Shown piece by piece: positions 8,774-19,000 of a stretch of 64,000 nt of DNA. Under the pieces are notes generated by a model that searched no databases, was not told the origin of the DNA, and saw nothing but the letters and a program-made list of their open reading frames with translations. This DNA comes from Aquilaria yunnanensis (lineage: Eukaryota > Streptophyta > Magnoliopsida > Malvales > Thymelaeaceae). Position numbers and translations under genes: made by a program. Position 1 is the first letter of the stretch. Each line of letters opens with the position of its first letter. The stretch covers positions 45,940,501-46,004,500 of the forward strand of contig CM077596.1 of the NCBI GenBank assembly GCA_039654915.1, in the 5' to 3' direction.

Positions 8774-8812
8774 TATTTATAGTGACGAAAGGGATAATGC
8801 GTTTATTACACT
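8774..8812 (-). promoter_or_regulatory. TATA promoter of cysteine-rich copy 1
   Basis: On the minus strand GCATTATCCC-TTTCGTCACT-ATAAATATG. The TATA box (8781-8774) is about 60 bp upstream of the start at 8715. Same block as at 9585-9613 and 10364-10392. Confidence 0.65.
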
Positions 8813-8931
8813 TACAGAAGCAAGTACATTATTGTCAAAAGAAAAGACAAATGACAGCTTATATGTACATCAATCATGACTGTGGCTCTCATCTTCCACT
8901 GATTTATGTCTAGTAACGGCTTCAATGCCTT

Positions 8932-9480
8932 CTATAAGTCGGGGATTTGCTTCCTATCCAGTTTTCTCACAAACTGGCAAACAGGGTCATTAAAAGTTAG
9001 ATTTCCAAGATTGTAACGATCCTGTTCTTTACGGAAAGTCCACCATAAATCCATAATTTCCCATTGCACTATTTCACAAGAATGTGTTTCAAAAGTTAAT
9101 AGGATATCATCCAAAGATTCCTTACGCAGGCCATTCTTGATGAATTTTCTTTTATCTTCATGATTTCTGGAGATGTATCCTAAAAAGCGACATTTAGTAT
9201 TACAATTCCATCGTCCACATTTATGACAGACACCAAGCCTCTTTGCTCTTCGCTTTTTGGCATAAGCGCTTTTACCAAAGCCGGGCATACGGGGAAAGAA
9301 CGCTTCTGGAACTTCACCAGCTGAACGAACCTTAGCTTCAATTAGCCACCGCACATTGTCAGGAATGCCTTTGTGCATAAAGACTCTAATCCTTTCACAT
9401 CTAGCTTGGTAAATCATTTTAAGAACATTTATTGGGATGGAAGGAAAGTATTTTCGTATGGCGGAAAGAGTAGAATCCAT
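8932..9480 (-). CDS. Carlavirus NABP-like cysteine-rich protein, copy 2
   Basis: 182 residues, intact. Helical N-terminus MDSTLSAIRKYFP, a conserved GIPDNVRWLIEAKVR block (38-52), a PRMPGFGKSAYAKKRRAKR block (63-81) and a four-cysteine cluster C85-x2-C88-x4-C93-x3-C97. Then FIKNGLRKESL and a conserved ending NDPVCQFVRKLD. The cluster plus basic run suggests zinc-dependent nucleic acid binding, and the basic run could act as a nuclear signal. It is separated from the next copy by ~250 bp containing its own promoter. Start chosen because all four copies begin there. Confidence 0.72.
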   Translation of the reverse strand: MDSTLSAIRKYFPSIPINVLKMIYQARCERIRVFMHKGIPDNVRWLIEAKVRSAGEVPEAFFPRMPGFGKSAYAKKRRAKRLGVCHKCGRWNCNTKCRFLGYISRNHEDKRKFIKNGLRKESLDDILLTFETHSCEIVQWEIMDLWWTFRKEQDRYNLGNLTFNDPVCQFVRKLDRKQIPDL

Positions 9481-9584
9481 TGATAAAAGAAGAATTTGAG
9501 AGAAGAGATGAAGAAATCAGTTATTGTAGGAAACTGAGAGTCAGAGAGTATTGCATCTGCTACTTAACCGGAAAGAAGAACACG

Positions 9585-9613
9585 CATTTATAGCGATGAA
9601 AGGATAACGTGTT
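9585..9613 (-). promoter_or_regulatory. TATA promoter of cysteine-rich copy 2
   Basis: On the minus strand ACGTTATCC-TTTCATCGCTATAAATG. The TATA box (9592-9585) is about 110 bp upstream of the start at 9480. Upstream lies the conserved CTGTAAGCGTAATTAAC block shared with the other copies. Confidence 0.65.
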
Positions 9614-9735
9614 AATTACGCTTACAGGAACAAGTATATTAAAAGAAAAGACAAATGACAGCTTATATGTACAGAAATCATGACCGTGGCTCTCATCTTC
9701 CCCTGATTTATGTCCAGTAATGGCTTCAATGCCAT

Positions 9736-10284
9736 CTATAAGTCGGGGATTTGCTTCCCATCCAGTTTTCTTACAAACTGACAAACAGGATCGTTTAAAG
9801 TCACATTCCCAAGACTGTAACGGTTTCGTTCTTTATGGTAAGTCCTCCATAAACTGATAATTTCACCTTGCACTTTTCCACAAGAATGCGTTTCAAGAGT
9901 CTCTCGGATATCTTCCAGAGATTCCTTACGCAGGCCATTCTTAATGAATTTTCTTTTATCTTCACGATTTATGGAGATGTATCCTAAAGAGCGACATTTA
10001 GTAATACAATTCCATCGCCCACATTTATAACACACGCCTAGTCTCTTTGCTCTTCGCCTTTTGGCATAACGGCTTTTACCTAAACCGGGCATGCGGGGCA
10101 TAAATGCATCTGGAACTTCACCCGCCAGACGGACCTTAGCTTCAATTATCCACTGCACATTATCGGGAATGCCTTTGCGTGTAAAAACTCTGATTCTTTC
10201 ACATCTAGCAAGGTAGATCTTTTTAAGGACTTTTATTGGAAAGGAAGGAAAGTATTTTCGCAGTGCAGAAAGAGTAGAATCCAT
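9736..10284 (-). CDS. Carlavirus NABP-like cysteine-rich protein, copy 3
   Basis: 182 residues, intact, paralogous with copies 1, 2 and 4 over the full length. The basic segment reads SRYAKRRRAKR and the cluster C85-x2-C88-x4-C93-x3-C97 is kept (CYKCGRWNCITKC). Neighbouring starts are spaced about 765-805 bp apart, so gene and spacer were duplicated as a unit. All four copies keep frame and cysteines despite clear divergence. This is the pattern expected under selection, though a young age could also explain it. Confidence 0.72.
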   Translation of the reverse strand: MDSTLSALRKYFPSFPIKVLKKIYLARCERIRVFTRKGIPDNVQWIIEAKVRLAGEVPDAFMPRMPGLGKSRYAKRRRAKRLGVCYKCGRWNCITKCRSLGYISINREDKRKFIKNGLRKESLEDIRETLETHSCGKVQGEIISLWRTYHKERNRYSLGNVTLNDPVCQFVRKLDGKQIPDL

Positions 10285-10363
10285 TGATGAGAGAAGAATT
10301 TGAGAGAAGAGGGAAATGAATCAGTTATTGAAGGAAACTTAGATAACCGACTGGAAGAACATG

Positions 10364-10392
10364 CATTTATAGCGATGAAATGGATAACGTGT
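10364..10392 (-). promoter_or_regulatory. TATA promoter of cysteine-rich copy 3
   Basis: On the minus strand ACGTTATCCA-TTTCATCGCTATAAATG. The TATA box (10371-10364) is about 85 bp upstream of the start at 10284. Nearly identical to the copy 2 promoter. Confidence 0.65.
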
Positions 10393-10530
10393 CGATTACA
10401 CTTACGGGAGCAAATACATTATTAAAAGAAAAATGGAAAATTTTAAATATGATAAATTGTATGTACAGTGATTGTGACTGTGGCTCACATCTCCCACTGG
10501 TTTTACGTCCAGTAACGGGATTAATGGCTT

Positions 10531-11079
10531 CTATGAGTCGAGGATTTGCTTCCCATCCAGTTTTCTTACAAGCTGACAAATAGGGTCGTTTAATGTCAGA
10601 TTCCCGGGACTGTATCGTTCTCGTTCTTCATGAAAAATGCTCCATAAATCGAGAAGTTCACGTTGCACAGATCCACAAGAATGCGTCTCAAGAGTCAATT
10701 GGAGATCATCCAATGAGTCCTTACTCAGGCCATTCTTAATGAATCGTATTTTATCTTCTCGATTATCAGAGATCATCCCTAAAGAACGACATTTAGTATT
10801 ACAGGTCCAGCGTCCGCATTTATGACAAACGCCTAGTCTCCTCGCTCTTCGTTTTTTGGCATAAGAGCTTTTGCCTACACCAGGCATGTGAGACACAAAT
10901 GCCTCTGGGATTTCACCTGCCAGACGAACCTTAGCTTCAATTAACCACCGCACATCTTCAGGGATTCCTTTATGCATCAGAGCTCTTAATCGTTCACAGC
11001 GAACTTGGTAGATCTTTTTGAGGATGTTCATTGGGAGAGAAGGAAAATATTTTCGCAAGGCAGAAAAAGTAGGATCCAT
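10531..11079 (-). CDS. Carlavirus NABP-like cysteine-rich protein, copy 4 (nearest integrase)
   Basis: 182 residues, intact. It is the most diverged copy (MDPTFSALRK start, SHMPGVGKSSYAKKRRARR basic block) but keeps the four-cysteine cluster CHKCGRWTCNTKC and the C-terminal NDPICQLVRKLD. Its promoter differs from the others: at the TATA position it has only CATCAAAATAAAG (about 11216-11204). Being first after pol and most diverged, it may be the oldest member, with copies 1-3 expanded from it or from a sister. Confidence 0.72.
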   Translation of the reverse strand: MDPTFSALRKYFPSLPMNILKKIYQVRCERLRALMHKGIPEDVRWLIEAKVRLAGEIPEAFVSHMPGVGKSSYAKKRRARRLGVCHKCGRWTCNTKCRSLGMISDNREDKIRFIKNGLSKDSLDDLQLTLETHSCGSVQRELLDLWSIFHEERERYSPGNLTLNDPICQLVRKLDGKQILDS

Positions 11080-12373
11080 TTTCTAGGAGAAAGTAAAAGA
11101 AAGGAGGGAGGAAATGATCAGTTATTATGGGCAACTGAGAGAACCGACTTGAGAGTCACGGAGTACCGTATCCGCCGCTTAACCGGAAAAGTGAATCCTA
11201 CTTTATTTTGATGTGATAGATATTCCATCCAGCTGACGTCGATTCAGTCCTTGATTATTGAATCCATTGTCCGCTTTTGACGAATTTTCAACGACAATAT
11301 TTCTTGATGTCTGCCTTATCTTTGACGATAGCTATCACTCATCCTGGATGCTGCTAAGCTGGCATCAATTCTGTTCTTTTAGGTGTAGCCTCAATTGCCA
11401 GGCTTTTGACGATATTGTATGCTTTATCCTTGGATTCCTGATGGGGCTGGGTCCAGCGTATTAGCTATGCGTCCAATTAGTAAGAGCTGATGTCATTAAG
11501 ATCTCAGCTTATACTGCTGCAATCATGCTGCGGACATGCTTTTCATTTGATCCCTGTTATGTAAAAGCCATGCATGCATGATGTGAAATGCATGAATGCA
11601 AGGCATGTGTAACTGATGTTTTTTTTTTTTTTTTAATCTAGCTCTTCATGTCTTTGCTTTACTTTACTGGATCTTCTTTGTGATTTCCTTCTCGGACTAT
11701 TATTGAATCTCTTTATGCTTTCCAGCTGTTGTCCATTGTCTCAAAAGCCCAACTCTGTTCAAAAATCCTCTTTCCTTGCCTTATTTTTGAATTTTGACCT
11801 CAATTTTCTTTAATGCCCGCCTCATATTTTATGCTTCTCTGGATAATTGTCCCTGTTGAAATATTCGTGAGCATGATTCTTTCCTGCTGACATAGACATG
11901 TTAAGACTTCTGAAATGATCATTCAGGCTACCACCAAGGCTATCTCCCAAAGATTTGTTACTCCTTCTTCTTTGTTAGCCTATGTTCTGTGCTGCTCGCA
12001 AAGCAGGACCTCAATCTTACCTGTTTTAATTCACAAAGCTTATCAAAGTAATCTATGGTCTTTGTTTTTTTCTAAGTTTTAATTATTACTATTCTTCCTT
12101 CAAAAGTCACAATTTATTGCACACTTAAGGCTAGTAGGAATGTGAGATTTGAAGGAAAAGAACTGGATAGAAGCGACTTTAGCATTTTGAACGTGAGAAT
12201 CTAAGGTAAGTTAAAGAGAATTGGCTTTTATTTATGGGTAAAAGAATATGAAAATCTTAGGTACAGATAGATAATGAAAGTGTAAGGGAAGAAAGCTCTC
12301 TTTGACAACTTTGATCAAATAAACTTTGGTAACCCTGTATCCACTTCTCCCCTTCTGTTCGAAAATTTCTTCA
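11080..12373. other. Spacer between pol and the cargo genes; TGACG motifs
   Basis: No supported gene in 1.3 kb. Near the cargo side four TGACG motifs lie on the plus strand at 11234, 11278, 11323 and 11407, the first three 44-45 bp apart. TGACG is the core of as-1/ocs-type elements bound by TGA bZIP factors in plants, so this may be upstream control sequence of copy 4. A T-run lies at about 11620. Function is inferred only. Confidence 0.4.
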
Positions 12374-15300
12374 TTATGCAAAGTATTTCTTTACTGCATC
12401 CGAATTTACTGGCTTCGGTAATTCTCGTCCATCCATTTCTGTCAGAATTAGTGCCCCTCCTGAAAATGCTTTCTTCACGACATATGGCCCGTCATAATTT
12501 GGTGTCCATTTTCCTCTTGAATCATGTTGCATGGGTAAAATTTTCTTGAGCACTATGTCACCTTCGTGAAATTGTCGTGGGCGAACCTTTTTGTTGTAAG
12601 CACGAATCATCCTTCTTTGATAAAGTTGCCCATGGCAGAGGGCTATCATTCTTCTTTCATCAATTAGATTTAATTGCTCGTATCTAGCTTTGACCCATTC
12701 TGCTTCTCCTAATTGAGTATCCATTAGTACCCTTAATGAAGGAATTTCAACTTCGATAGGCAATACAGCCTCCATACCGTATACCAGAGAAAAAGGTGTT
12801 GCTCCAGTAGAAGTACGGGTAGAAGTTCTATAAGCATGCAGTGCAAAAGGTAACATCTCATGCCAGTCCTTGTAAGTGACGATCATCTTTTCAACAATTC
12901 TCTTGATATTTTTATTGGCCGCTTCTACTGCACCATTCATCATCGGTCGATAAGGTGCTGAATTGAGATGCTTGATTTTGAATTGCTGGCACAAAGTCTG
13001 CATCATTGCATTATTCAGGTTCGTGGCATTGTCTGAGATGATACACTCTGGCGGTCCATAGCGACAAATGATTTCTTTCTTAATGAACCGGCATACCACC
13101 TTTTGAGTTACGCTTGCATAAGACACAGCTTCTACCCATTTAGTAAAGTAGTCAATTGCAACTAGGATGAATTTGTGACCATTGGAAGCTTTAGGGGTAA
13201 TCGCTCCAATAACATCGATTCCCCACATGGCAAAAGGCCAAGGTATTGCTGTTACATTAAGAGGAACAGGTGGAGCTTGGATCTTGTTGGCATATATTTG
13301 GCATTTGTGACATTTTCTTACGTGATTGACGCAATCACTTTCCAATGTGAGCCAATAGTAACCAGCCCTCATTATTTGTCTTGCCATGGTATGACCACTA
13401 GTGTGTGCTCCACATATTCCAGAATGAACTTCTTCCATGATCTTTCGTGCTTCATGAGTATCTACACAGCGAAGTAGCATCGAGTCTGGGGTTTTCTTGT
13501 AAAGTATGTCTAGGTTTAAAAGAAAACCCATTGACAATCTTCGTAGAAATTTCTTGTCATTTTCTGATACTTCTGGTGGATATACTCTTTCTTTGAGGTA
13601 TTTCTTGATATCGTGATACCAAGGCTTTCCATCCAATTCTTCTTCGATGCTCATGCAATAAGCTGGAGAATCTATTATTCTCATCTCGAACACAGGAGTA
13701 TGCTCGGGGTCACTGATCTTGTACATAACAGCCAAAGTAGCTAAAGCATCCGGTATTTGATTATCTTCGCTTGGAAGATGATGGAAGCTTATACTGTTGA
13801 ATTTTCGAGCCAAGTCTAGTATGAGCTTTTGGTAAGGGATCAATTTTGAATCCCTTGTCTCCCATTCTCCGTTGATTTGATATATGACTAATGCGGAATC
13901 CCCATAAACTCGGAGATCTCGCACTTTCAATTCCAGTGCCATTTGGAGTCCCATAGCACATGCCTCATACTCTACTATATTGTTGGTACAAGGAAATGTA
14001 ATTTTTGCTGTAAGAGGGAATTGCTCTCCACTTGGAGAGATGAGTATGGCTCCAATCCCTTGTCCCAAAGCATTAGATGCTCCATCGAATGCCATTTTCC
14101 ATGTTTCATCATCTTTAGAGACTTCCTGTTCTATCGTCATTATATCTCCATCAGGAAACTCCATTTTCATTGGCTCATAATCATCCAATGCTCTATCAGC
14201 CAGATATTCAGCAATCACACTCCCTTTTACAGCCTTTTGGGTGACATACTGTATGTCGTATTCAGACAACAGCATTTGCCATTTTGCGATCCTGCCTGAT
14301 AAAGCTGGTTTCTCAAAAATGTACTTAATGGGATCAGTCTTGGAGATTAGCAATGTGGTGTTGTTGAGCATGTAGTGTCGTAGTCGGTGTGCTACCCATG
14401 CAAGGGCACAACAGGACTTTTCTACTATTGAGTATTTCGCTTCATATGTGGTAAGCTTCTTGCTCAAATAGTAAATTGCGTGCTCTTTCTTGCCTGTCTC
14501 ATCACGTTGACCCAATACGGATCCTAATGAAGAATCCTGTATGGATAAATATAGAATCAACGATTCTCCAGATCGGGGTGGTACCAAGACTGGTGGATTT
14601 GATAGATATTGCTTGATTTTCTCGAATGCTTCTTGGCATTCGTTATTCCACTCGATCGGATTGTTCTTCTTCAGTGATTTGAAAAGAGGTTCACACTTGG
14701 ATGTCAATTGTGAAATGAACCTTGCTATGAAGTTGATTCTGCCCAGGAAACTTCTTACTTGTTTTGGAGTCTTCGGGGGTTGCATTTCTTGTATTGCTTT
14801 GACTTTACTCGGGTCAACTCGAATCCCATCCTTGCTGACCATGAAACCCAATAACTTTCCTGAAGAGGCTCCAAAAATACATTTGGCAGGATTCAACTTC
14901 AGTTGATATTTGCGAAGTCTATCGAATAGTTTTCTTAGCACTTTTAGATGCCCCTTAGCAGTGAAAGTTTTGGCGATCATGTCGTCTACATATACTTCAA
15001 TTTCTTTATGCATCATGTCATGGAATAATGCAACCATGGCTCTTTGATATGTAGCACCAGCATTCTTTAACCCAAAAGGCATCACCTTGTAGTAGAAGGT
15101 ACCCCAAAGGGTTATAAAGGCAGTTTTTATCATATCATCTGGATCAAGTTTGATTTGATTGTATCCAGAGAAGCCATCCATGAAGGAAAAATAGGAGTTT
15201 CCTGCGGTATTATCCACCAGCGTATCAATGTGAGGAAGTGGGAAGTTATCTTTAGGACTGGCTTCGTTCAATGGCCGGTAGTCCTGACAAACTCTTAGTT

Positions 15301-15803
15301 TCCCGCTTTCTTTCTTTTCGACTGGAACAATGTTAACCACCCATTCTGTATATTCAGCGACCCCAAGGAATCCTGCATCCCACAGCTTTCGAATCTCATC
15401 TTTCACTCTTAAGATTAGATCCGGCTTTAATCTTCGTAACTTTTGTCTGACAGGCTTCGCTCCAGGTTTCAAGGGTATTTTGTGTAGTACTATGTCTGAG
15501 CTTAAGCCAGGCATATCTTGGTATGACCAAGCAAACACATCCACATATTCTTTCAATAAATGGACTAATTCTTCTTTTTCTTCAGGAGGGAATAAAGTGC
15601 CAATCTTGACTTCTTTTACATCCTGACTGTCTCCCAGGTTGAATACCTCAGTTGGTTCTTGACTTGTTGCTCTTTCTTTTTCATCTCGCTCAATCATTTT
15701 TAATAGCTCAGGAGATACTTGAAGATCTTCGTCATCCGAGTCGGTAGTGTTTACAGGATTATCAAAGTTCATTCTTTCATTGTCATCAAAGAGAGTTTTG
15801 GGT
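12374..15803 (-). CDS. pol: Pol exon: reverse transcriptase, two RNase H domains, integrase
   Basis: An open frame of 1132 residues from the Met at 15772. The frame also stays open upstream to a putative splice acceptor at 15804. Residue numbers count from 15772. RT: FPLPHID, then catalytic D199 in FMDGFSGYNQI, and YVDDM (261-265). The first RNase H region (about 395-520) appears degenerate, as usual in Tat elements. The second, archaeal-like RNase H (about 557-685) keeps FDGAS D563, an acidic EYE block at 601-603, YGDSA D624 and PDALA D675. Integrase: zinc region from H783 with C821/C824, then D853, D914 and E950 with the expected 35-residue D-E spacing. Length and order are complete for the family. 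Confidence 0.95.
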
Positions 15804-16003
15804 CTGCATTATCCAGAGAGAAAAGAAAGAGAAGAAAAAAAAAAATGGCACGAATGAGATGGATGCAAACTGGTACTTTATTTACAATGTGCATAAATCA
15901 CAACTTTATTGGAATAAAAAGCAATAACTAAAAGGTTCACTTAAACAAAGACTACACCCTATTGATTGAACCTTTCTTTAGGAGGTTTTTACTATTAGAT
16001 TAC
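15804..16003 (-). other. Putative 200-bp intron between protease and RT
   Basis: A donor GTAATC begins at 16003, inside the last sense codon before the gag-protease stop. The acceptor TGCAG ends at 15804, preceded by a long T/C tract (about 15813-15842). Removing 16003-15804 drops the stop codon and leaves the upstream frame continuous with the pol frame, with no stop before the pol Met. Ogre elements are known for an intron at this exact place, spliced to make the gag-pol fusion and retained to make gag-protease alone. Confidence 0.8.
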
Positions 16004-19000
16004 TTTGGAAAGCTTTCGATTATAACAGGTAGTTCTATCGCCTCCCAATTGTTCAGCACATCCCGTGGGCCACAAGGTTGAACAAGCTCCTCCTCTTCAG
16101 GTGAATCGCTGATGATTGCCTGAATAGAAAGACTTTCAAAAGACTTGTTGATGTTGATAGTCAGCTTGCCTTCATTGTCATTTTTTGGAATGAGACCACC
16201 ACTCACGAACGTTTCGGTGATTTCAGGGATATCCAGATTTCTTTCCTGGAGAGGATGCCCTGTTAATCGTGCAATCCTCTTTTCTCTCTTTTCAGCTATT
16301 GCCTTCATTTTATCATGTCTTGTCGGTGTGAAGCCTAGGCCGTATTTCCCTTCATTTGTGGTGATTTTCAATGGTTCTGTGATTCCTTGTAGATCTTGTC
16401 CCAGTCCTAACCCCGGTGAGTATCCTCCTTTTATCATGAGTTTGGCAACCATGCGACTTGTTTTAGAGATGCTAGGAATGGGTTCTTCTCCATATTCGCT
16501 GACATAAGCAGCATTGACAATCTCAAAAGACCTGAAGGAACAATCAGGTATATTTTCATTGACTTCGACATATTGAGCATCCGCAGGTCTTGATAGCAGG
16601 ATGTCTTCTTCAGCGAAGACCGTGATTATCTTTCCTTCAATAATGAATTTCATTTTCTGGTGTAATGAAGAAGGAATTGCTCCGGCCATATGGATCCATG
16701 GTCTTCCCAGCAGGCAGGTATAAGATGGACAAATATCCATGACTTGGAATGTGATGTGGAAAAGACAGGGACCAATCCCTATTGGTAGCTCTATTTCTCC
16801 AACAACATCTCTCTTCGTTCCGTCAAATGCTCGAACAACAATATGACTGTTGTTGAGGTATGATGGGTCTAAACCAATCTTATGTAAGGTTTCGAGTGGC
16901 ATTACATTTAGAGCTGACCCATTGTCGATAAGAACTCTGGCCATAATCCGATCTTTGTATTTAATCGAAATATGCAGAGCCTTAGAGTGACCCCTTCCTT
17001 CTGCTGGTATCTCATCGTCAGTGAATGTGATGAGATTTTGTGCCGTGATGTTGTTGACAAGGTGGTCAAAGTTGTTCACGGAGATATCTTGTTCAACATA
17101 AGCCTTATTTAGGACTTTGAGAAGAGCTTCTCGATGGGCATCAGAACTTAAGAGTAATGAAAGTATGGAGATCTTTGCTGGCAGACGGTTCAACTGCTCC
17201 ACGATACTGTATTCACTTTGCTTTATGAGTTTGAGAAACTCAGTAGCTTGTTCATCTGTTACTGCTCGAGGCATCTCTTGCTCTTTAGATGTGTTAATAG
17301 GTCCATTTGCTGGATCCGTAACATTCTTCTCTTGTTGGAGCTTGTTCATTTGCTCGGGAGAATAACACCGACCGCTTCTAGTCATGCCCCCAACTTCTAA
17401 CGGAGTTGATGTGATGTTAGAAGTATAGCCATAGTTCCATGGAACAGTTTTGTCTGATTTGTACGGGAATGGCTTTGGAACTTGAATTCTTAAAGGCTTG
17501 AGAGCAGATTTTGATATTGGAATGACTAGTGGTCTTGGCATGATATTGACTTCTTGTTCTTTAATTATCACATTCACGTCATCCTCTTTATCTGACATAA
17601 AAACGATGATTTGGGAGGAGTCCATAAGACTTTGTAGACTTTTACGGAATTCTGGGCATTCTTGGATAGAATGACTCTTACTGTTATGAAAGTTGCACCA
17701 CTCCTCATCCTCGACTTCTTTATTTCCAGAAGACTTTCCTATGATAATCCCTTCTTTCACAAGGCATGAATATACATGCTTAAGAGGGGTTATGATATCA
17801 TTGACTGTTTTCTTCATCGGCCAGTATTCTTCCATCATATTGACTGGTTTGGCTTGATGAGGAGGCAATGGATTATGAGTGACGTTTGGTTCATCGGAAA
17901 AGTCCAACCACTTTGACTCAATTAATTGTTGGACTATACGCTTCAATGCTATGCAATTTTCCAGTCCGTGGCCCACGGTACCATCATGATATGGGCAATT
18001 TATGTTAGGGTCATACCATCTTGGATACGGGGGTTCCAATGGCCTTGTAGGGATTGGGCGAATAAGTTGACTTTCGATGAGTTTTGGATACAGCTCAGTG
18101 TAAGTCATGGGAATTGGTGCGAAGATTTCTCTTGGTCTTGGTGCAGGTACTGGAGGAGTTGGAACAGGTGGCCGTAACTGATTAGGTCTGTTGGGAGGAT
18201 AATTGTTGGGTCTATTGGGAAGATAATCATTGGGCCTATTGAGAGGATAATCATTGGGCCTATTGGTAGGATAATAATTGGGCTTATTGGCAGAATAGGA
18301 TAGGCGAGGTCCGGTGGCCACAGTGCCCACGAAGGGAATCCCTCTTCCTCTTCCTATTTGTTGTATTTCTTCATCTTTTCTTCTGGAAGGTCCTCCTCTT
18401 TTCATAGGATCGCTAAAGGATTCAGTAATCTTCCCAGTCCTGATACCATGCTCGATCCTTTCTCCAGACATTACTACGTCGGAGAAGTTAGTTGCCGCAT
18501 TGCCAATAAGTTTGTCATAATATGGGTATTTCAGTGTCTGGACAAACAAAGTGACCATTTCTCTTTCTGTCATGGGTGGCTGAACCTGTGCAGCTAAGTC
18601 CCTCCACCGCTGCGCATATTCCTTGAAAGTTTCTAGCTTTTTCTTCTCCATGTTTTGGAGAGTTTGGCGATCCGGAGCCAAGTCCATAACGTGTTTATAG
18701 TTGCCGATGAAGGCCTGAGCAAGGTCATTCCAAGTTTTTATGTTCCTTGGACCTTGGCTTAGATACCACTGTAATGCTGATTTTGTGAGACTTTCCTGAA
18801 AAAGTGCGATCCACACCTTTTCATCTTTTGTAAGTGGTTGTAGTCTCCTTAGGAACAATGTGATGTGAGTGATGGGATCACTCGTTCCATCGTATTTCAC
18901 GAAATCTGGCACCTTAAAATCTGAAGAGATTACGACATCTGGCACTAAGCAGAGGTCATCTACCGAGAGAGATCCGAATATAGTGCCTCCTTCAATGGCT

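Noticed and set aside
9560..9784. Secondary frames overlapping the 3' ends of the cysteine-rich genes (also 10367-10579)
   Set aside because: They overlap the conserved C-terminus of the gene in another phase and run into promoter sequence; shadows.
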